From Bacteroidales bacterium UBA3824 (GTDB taxonomy: Bacteria; Bacteroidota; Bacteroidia; Bacteroidales; UBA3824): a DNA stretch of 9,558 bases. The position numbers and the translations under genes were made by a program. Each line of letters starts with the position of its first letter. Within the stretch, counting starts at the first letter, position 1. Below, one piece after another: positions 7,149-9,558 of this stretch. The notes beneath the pieces are model-generated. The model saw only the letters and a list, made by a program, of their open reading frames with translations, searched no databases and was not told the DNA's origin. Location: positions 1 to 9,558 of the forward strand of contig DGIK01000134.1 of the NCBI GenBank assembly GCA_002393195.1, read 5' to 3'.

Positions 7149-8399
7149 ATGTCCACAGTAAAACCATTCAGGGGTCTCCGTCCCCAAAAAGATATAGCTG
7201 CAAGGCTCTCGTGCCTGCCTTACGACGTGATGAACACACAGGAAGCCGCGCAGATGGCGCAGGGCAACCCGCAATCGTTCCTGCACATCACACGCGCCGA
7301 GATAGACCTTCCCGAAGGCATCGACCCGCACTCCAAGCAAGTGTATGACAAGTCGTTGCAAAATTTCAACGACTTCCAGCAAAAGGGCTGGCTCTTCCAG
7401 GACGATGCGCCACGATTCTACATCTACGCCCAGACTATGGACGGCAGGACGCAATACGGCATCGCTGGTGCGGCATTTTGCGAGGATTACCAGAATGGCA
7501 TCATCAAAAAGCACGAACTCACCCGCCCCGACAAAGAGGACGACCGTATGGTACACGTCAACACCTTGGACGCCAACGCCGAGCCGGTGTTTCTGAGTTA
7601 CCGCGCAGTGCCGGAGATAGACGCAATCGTGGACAATATCGTCCGCAATCAGCAGCCCGAATACGATTTTGTGTCGGCAGACGGATTTGGACACAAGTTT
7701 TGGGTTATTAATGATTCAGCCATTAATGCAAAAATCGAAAAAATCTTTGCCGAGCAAGTGCCCGCGCTCTACGTAGCCGACGGCCACCACCGCACTGCCG
7801 CCGCCGCACGTGTTGGACTCGAACGCAAGGCCAACAATCCCAACCACACCGGCAATGAGGAGTACAACTACTTCCTCGCCGTCATATTCCCCGACAGCCA
7901 ACTCAAAATTATGGACTACAACCGCGTCATCAAGGATCTCAACGGCAACACCGAAAGCGAGTTTCTCGATAAAATTTCCACTGCATTTGCAGTCAAAGAT
8001 ATGGGCACGGAGATATACAAGCCGCAACGCCTCCACCAGATGTCGCTCTACATGGGCGGACATTGGTACAGCCTTGACGCCAAGCCCGGCACCTACGACG
8101 ACACCGATCCGATTGGCGTATTGGACGTTACGATATTGACCCGCCAAGTACTCGACCCAATCCTCGGCATCACCGACCTCCGCACCTCCAAGCGCATCGA
8201 CTTCGTTGGCGGCATACGCGGCCTCGGCGAACTCAAACGTCGAGTTGACAACGGCGAAATGCAATGCGCCTTTGCGATGTACCCCGTCTCGATGTCGCAA
8301 CTCCTCGACATTGCCGACACGGGCAACATCATGCCGCCCAAGACCACATGGTTTGAACCCAAGCTCCGCAGCGGCCTCGTGGTACACAAATTGAAGTAA
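7149..8399 (+). CDS. DUF1015 family protein
   Basis: This is a 416-residue cytoplasmic protein of the DUF1015 family, close to the full family length of roughly 410-440. It has no signal peptide or membrane segment. Family hallmarks are the N-terminal VKPFRGLRP and LPYDVMN, the central HELTRPDKEDDRMVH and, most clearly, YVADGHHRTAAAAR (Asp211 to Arg222). The DGHHR core resembles the conserved motif of ParB/Srx-fold proteins, some of which (archaeal SerK, SbnI) are free-serine kinases. From memory, DUF1015 genes of Bacteroidota often sit beside serA and serC, so a role near serine metabolism is possible; no such gene is seen here, and I do not assign a reaction. It has its own promoter and a short A-rich leader (ACTACAAAAACA) before the ATG. 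Its last three codons, TTG AAG TAA, are the first copy of a 9-bp tandem repeat running past the gene. Confidence 0.92.
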   Translation: MSTVKPFRGLRPQKDIAARLSCLPYDVMNTQEAAQMAQGNPQSFLHITRAEIDLPEGIDPHSKQVYDKSLQNFNDFQQKGWLFQDDAPRFYIYAQTMDGRTQYGIAGAAFCEDYQNGIIKKHELTRPDKEDDRMVHVNTLDANAEPVFLSYRAVPEIDAIVDNIVRNQQPEYDFVSADGFGHKFWVINDSAINAKIEKIFAEQVPALYVADGHHRTAAAARVGLERKANNPNHTGNEEYNYFLAVIFPDSQLKIMDYNRVIKDLNGNTESEFLDKISTAFAVKDMGTEIYKPQRLHQMSLYMGGHWYSLDAKPGTYDDTDPIGVLDVTILTRQVLDPILGITDLRTSKRIDFVGGIRGLGELKRRVDNGEMQCAFAMYPVSMSQLLDIADTGNIMPPKTTWFEPKLRSGLVVHKLK

Positions 8400-8435
8400 T
8401 TGAAATAACTGAAGTAATTGAAGTAATTGACATTA
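8391..8435 (+). repeat. 9-bp tandem repeat spanning the DUF1015 stop codon
   Basis: Five consecutive 9-bp units begin with the terminal codons of the gene: TTGAAGTAA (8391), TTGAAATAA (8400), CTGAAGTAA (8409), TTGAAGTAA (8418) and a degenerate TTGACATTA (8427). The first four each encode Leu-Lys-stop in the gene's own frame, giving in-frame TAA codons at 8397, 8406, 8415 and 8424. Slipped-strand duplication of the gene end is the simplest origin. Confidence 0.9.
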
Positions 8436-8450
8436 CAAAAATTACTACCA

Positions 8451-8463
8451 GCCCCAACGGGGC
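8451..8463. repeat. Small GC hairpin GCCCC-AAC-GGGGC
   Basis: A perfect 5-bp stem of only G-C pairs closes a 3-nt loop. No T-run follows directly on either strand, so it is not a standard intrinsic terminator for the upstream gene. The core recalls short GC palindromes that recur between genes in Bacteroidota genomes; that comparison is from memory and was not searched. Confidence 0.6.
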
Positions 8464-8475
8464 GTCATCACCAAG

Positions 8476-8495
8476 CCGTGTGCGTGAGCGCACGG
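8476..8495. repeat. 8-bp hairpin with GTGA (GNRA-type) loop
   Basis: CCGTGTGC (8476-8483) pairs with GCGCACGG (8488-8495) through eight base pairs, one of them a T-G wobble, around the loop GTGA. As RNA from the plus strand the loop GUGA is a stable GNRA tetraloop. It lies 12 nt after the GCCCC hairpin, and its 3' arm merges into the first 14-bp repeat unit. An A-run rather than a T-run follows, so it is not a normal terminator. Confidence 0.6.
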
Positions 8496-8564
8496 ATACA
8501 AAAAAACGGATACAAAAAAACGAAATCCCAAAATAACGGATACAAAAAAACGGATACAAAAAAA
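8493..8564 (+). repeat. Array of four identical 14-bp units (CGGATAC plus seven A)
   Basis: Exact copies of CGGATACAAAAAAA occupy 8493-8506, 8507-8520, 8537-8550 and 8551-8564. The two tandem pairs are separated by a 16-bp segment (8521-8536, CGAAATCCCAAAATAA) that looks like a decayed fifth unit. The array ends 45 bp before the DUF1573 start codon. I see no TAnnTTTG promoter between the array and that gene, so the gene's promoter is not located. Every unit has an A7 run, which is prone to slippage. Confidence 0.95.
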
Positions 8565-8609
8565 CAGGGTTAGTTACCCCCGACAACAACAAATAAAAAA
8601 CATACCGCT

Positions 8610-9116
8610 ATGAAAAAATTTATATTTATGCTCGCAGTCGCGATTATGGCGGCGGCAATGTTCTGCCCCGCAGCCGACGCACAGGAAATGACAAAGAAGG
8701 AATTCAAAAGTTACGTTGACTCCGTTGCCACCGCCGACAACAAGAGCAAGAAAGATGTAAGGGACTCATTGATAAAACTCGACGCATCTCTCGCCGAAAA
8801 AGCCGAGATGACTTTCAAATATACCGACCACAACTTCGGCAGCGTTGAAAGTGGCTCCGACGTGTCATACGACTTCGAGTTCATCAATACTGGCAAAGAG
8901 CCCCTCGTAATCAACAATGTATCAACATCTTGCGGATGCACCACTCCTTCGTGGCCCCGCGAGCCGATACCGAGCAAAGGGCGCGCCACTATCAAGGTGA
9001 GGTACGATTCCAACCGAATCGGCAACTTCTCCAAGACTATCACGGTGTACTCCAACTCCACCAACTCTCCTGTGGTGCTATCCATTAAGGGTAGCGTCCA
9101 ATACAAACAAAAATAG
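8610..9116 (+). CDS. Secreted DUF1573 domain protein
   Basis: This 168-residue exported protein has one DUF1573 domain, an immunoglobulin-like beta-sandwich common in Bacteroidota. Residues 1-24 form a signal peptide (MKKFIFMLAVAIMAAAMFCPAADA), probably cleaved before Gln25; Cys19 does not sit in a lipobox, so it is not an obvious lipoprotein. A charged, probably helical segment (about 26-65) precedes the domain, which starts at about FKYTDHNFGSV. It carries the family hallmark STSCGCTTPSWP (Cys108 and Cys110) and ends with a strand-rich region (TITVYSNSTNSPVVLSIKG). The function of DUF1573 is not established; a periplasmic or surface binding role is plausible. The start is fixed by the signal peptide and an A-rich leader. 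It lies 31 bp before the aminotransferase gene, on the same strand and with no terminator between, so the two are probably co-transcribed. Confidence 0.92.
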   Translation: MKKFIFMLAVAIMAAAMFCPAADAQEMTKKEFKSYVDSVATADNKSKKDVRDSLIKLDASLAEKAEMTFKYTDHNFGSVESGSDVSYDFEFINTGKEPLVINNVSTSCGCTTPSWPREPIPSKGRATIKVRYDSNRIGNFSKTITVYSNSTNSPVVLSIKGSVQYKQK

Positions 9117-9147
9117 TAGTTAACAAAAAACTGACACAAAAAACAAA

Positions 9148-9558
9148 ATGCCCAAAATATCGCAGATAGGCAAGTTGATGCCTGCCTCGCCAATCAGAAA
9201 ACTCGTTCCCTACGCCGAGCAAGCCAAAAAATCCGGCGTCAAGGTCTATCACCTCAACATCGGACAGCCCGACATCGAGACACCCAAAAACGCCCTCGAA
9301 GTATTGAAAAAATACAACGGCAAAGTGGTAGAATACTGTCACTCGGCTGGTCTCGAACAATACCGCCGCGCACTCTCCAAGTATTACGACTCCATCGGCA
9401 TCAATGTCGATTACAACCAGATAATGGTAACATTCGGTGGCTCAGAAGGATTCATCTACGTATTGATGAGTTGCATGAACCCCGGCGACGAAATCATCAT
9501 CCCGGAGCCGTTCTACACCAACTACAACAGTTTTGCGGCGATGGCGGGCATCAAGGTG
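9148..9558 (+). CDS. PLP-dependent class I/II aminotransferase, 3' part outside window
   Basis: The first 137 codons of a fold-type I aminotransferase run off the right edge without a stop. Such enzymes move an amino group between an amino acid (often aspartate or an aromatic one) and a 2-oxo acid, using pyridoxal phosphate in the cytoplasm. The N-terminal segment (MPKISQIGKLMPASPIRKL) leads into LNIGQPDIETP (residues 36-46), the substrate-binding region of aspartate-aminotransferase-like proteins. VTFGGSEGFIYVL (94-106) matches the cofactor phosphate-binding loop, and NPGDEIIIPEPFYTNY (111-126) is the typical continuation. The catalytic lysine lies beyond the window, so activity and substrate cannot be judged. 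The start codon follows an A-rich leader 31 bp after the DUF1573 gene. Confidence 0.93.
   Translation, partial: MPKISQIGKLMPASPIRKLVPYAEQAKKSGVKVYHLNIGQPDIETPKNALEVLKKYNGKVVEYCHSAGLEQYRRALSKYYDSIGINVDYNQIMVTFGGSEGFIYVLMSCMNPGDEIIIPEPFYTNYNSFAAMAGIKV

Noticed and set aside
7716..8387. 223-codon open frame on the minus strand opposite the DUF1015 gene
   Set aside because: It lies wholly antisense to a strongly conserved gene; its composition is that of an antisense translation, and no domain or leader supports it.
8476..8506. Hairpin plus A-run as an intrinsic terminator
   Set aside because: On the plus strand the run after the stem is A, not T; on the minus strand the T-runs lie before the stem. 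Neither orientation fits.
8493..8564. CRISPR array
   Set aside because: The units are 14 bp, directly adjacent with no unique spacers, and there are no cas genes nearby.
8329..8592. 87-codon minus-strand frame rich in Phe, Ile and Cys (FFCIRYF, FFCIRFF)
   Set aside because: It is the translation of the 14-bp A7 repeat array read backwards, not a gene.

Overview
The window looks like a chromosomal housekeeping segment from a member of the Bacteroidota, probably a Bacteroidales-like organism of roughly 50% GC. The evidence is a Bacteroidota-type LptD, a double-propeller/Y_Y_Y sensor, a DUF1573 protein with the SCGCT motif, A-rich leaders without clear Shine-Dalgarno sequences, and three perfect matches to the Bacteroidota -7 promoter element TAnnTTTG ahead of genes. 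There are six protein-coding genes, two of them cut by the window edges. I see no tRNA, rRNA, insertion sequence, CRISPR array or phage gene.

Layout. At 1-731 (minus strand) is an exported N-acetylmuramoyl-L-alanine amidase that runs off the left edge. A 159-bp divergent promoter region (732-890) separates it from lptD (891-3623, plus strand), the outer-membrane LPS translocon, which starts with GTG. After a 53-bp gap comes a 1110-residue membrane sensor (3677-7009). It has a signal peptide, fourteen propeller blades, a Y_Y_Y domain, one membrane helix, a coiled coil and a cytoplasmic SpoIIE/PP2C-type phosphatase with all expected acidic residues. A 139-bp gap with a good promoter leads to a DUF1015 protein (7149-8399). 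The 210-bp gap that follows (8400-8609) is the oddest non-coding part of the window. It holds a 9-bp tandem repeat that re-creates the last codons and stop of the preceding gene several times, two compact GC hairpins (one closed by a GTGA loop), and four exact copies of a 14-bp unit ending in seven A. Next are a secreted DUF1573 protein (8610-9116) and, 31 bp later, the first 137 codons of a class I/II PLP aminotransferase (9148 to the right edge).

How the parts fit. The first two genes both act on the cell envelope (peptidoglycan cleavage and LPS export), and their promoters are back to back with inverted repeats over the amidase promoter. The sensor probably reads a periplasmic ligand and controls a phosphoprotein inside the cell, perhaps in a partner-switching pathway, but no partner gene is visible nearby. 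DUF1573 and the aminotransferase are probably co-transcribed. The most interesting points are the phosphatase-output version of a hybrid-two-component-like sensor and the composite repeat/hairpin element at 8391-8564. I do not see clear evidence of an entirely new multi-gene system.
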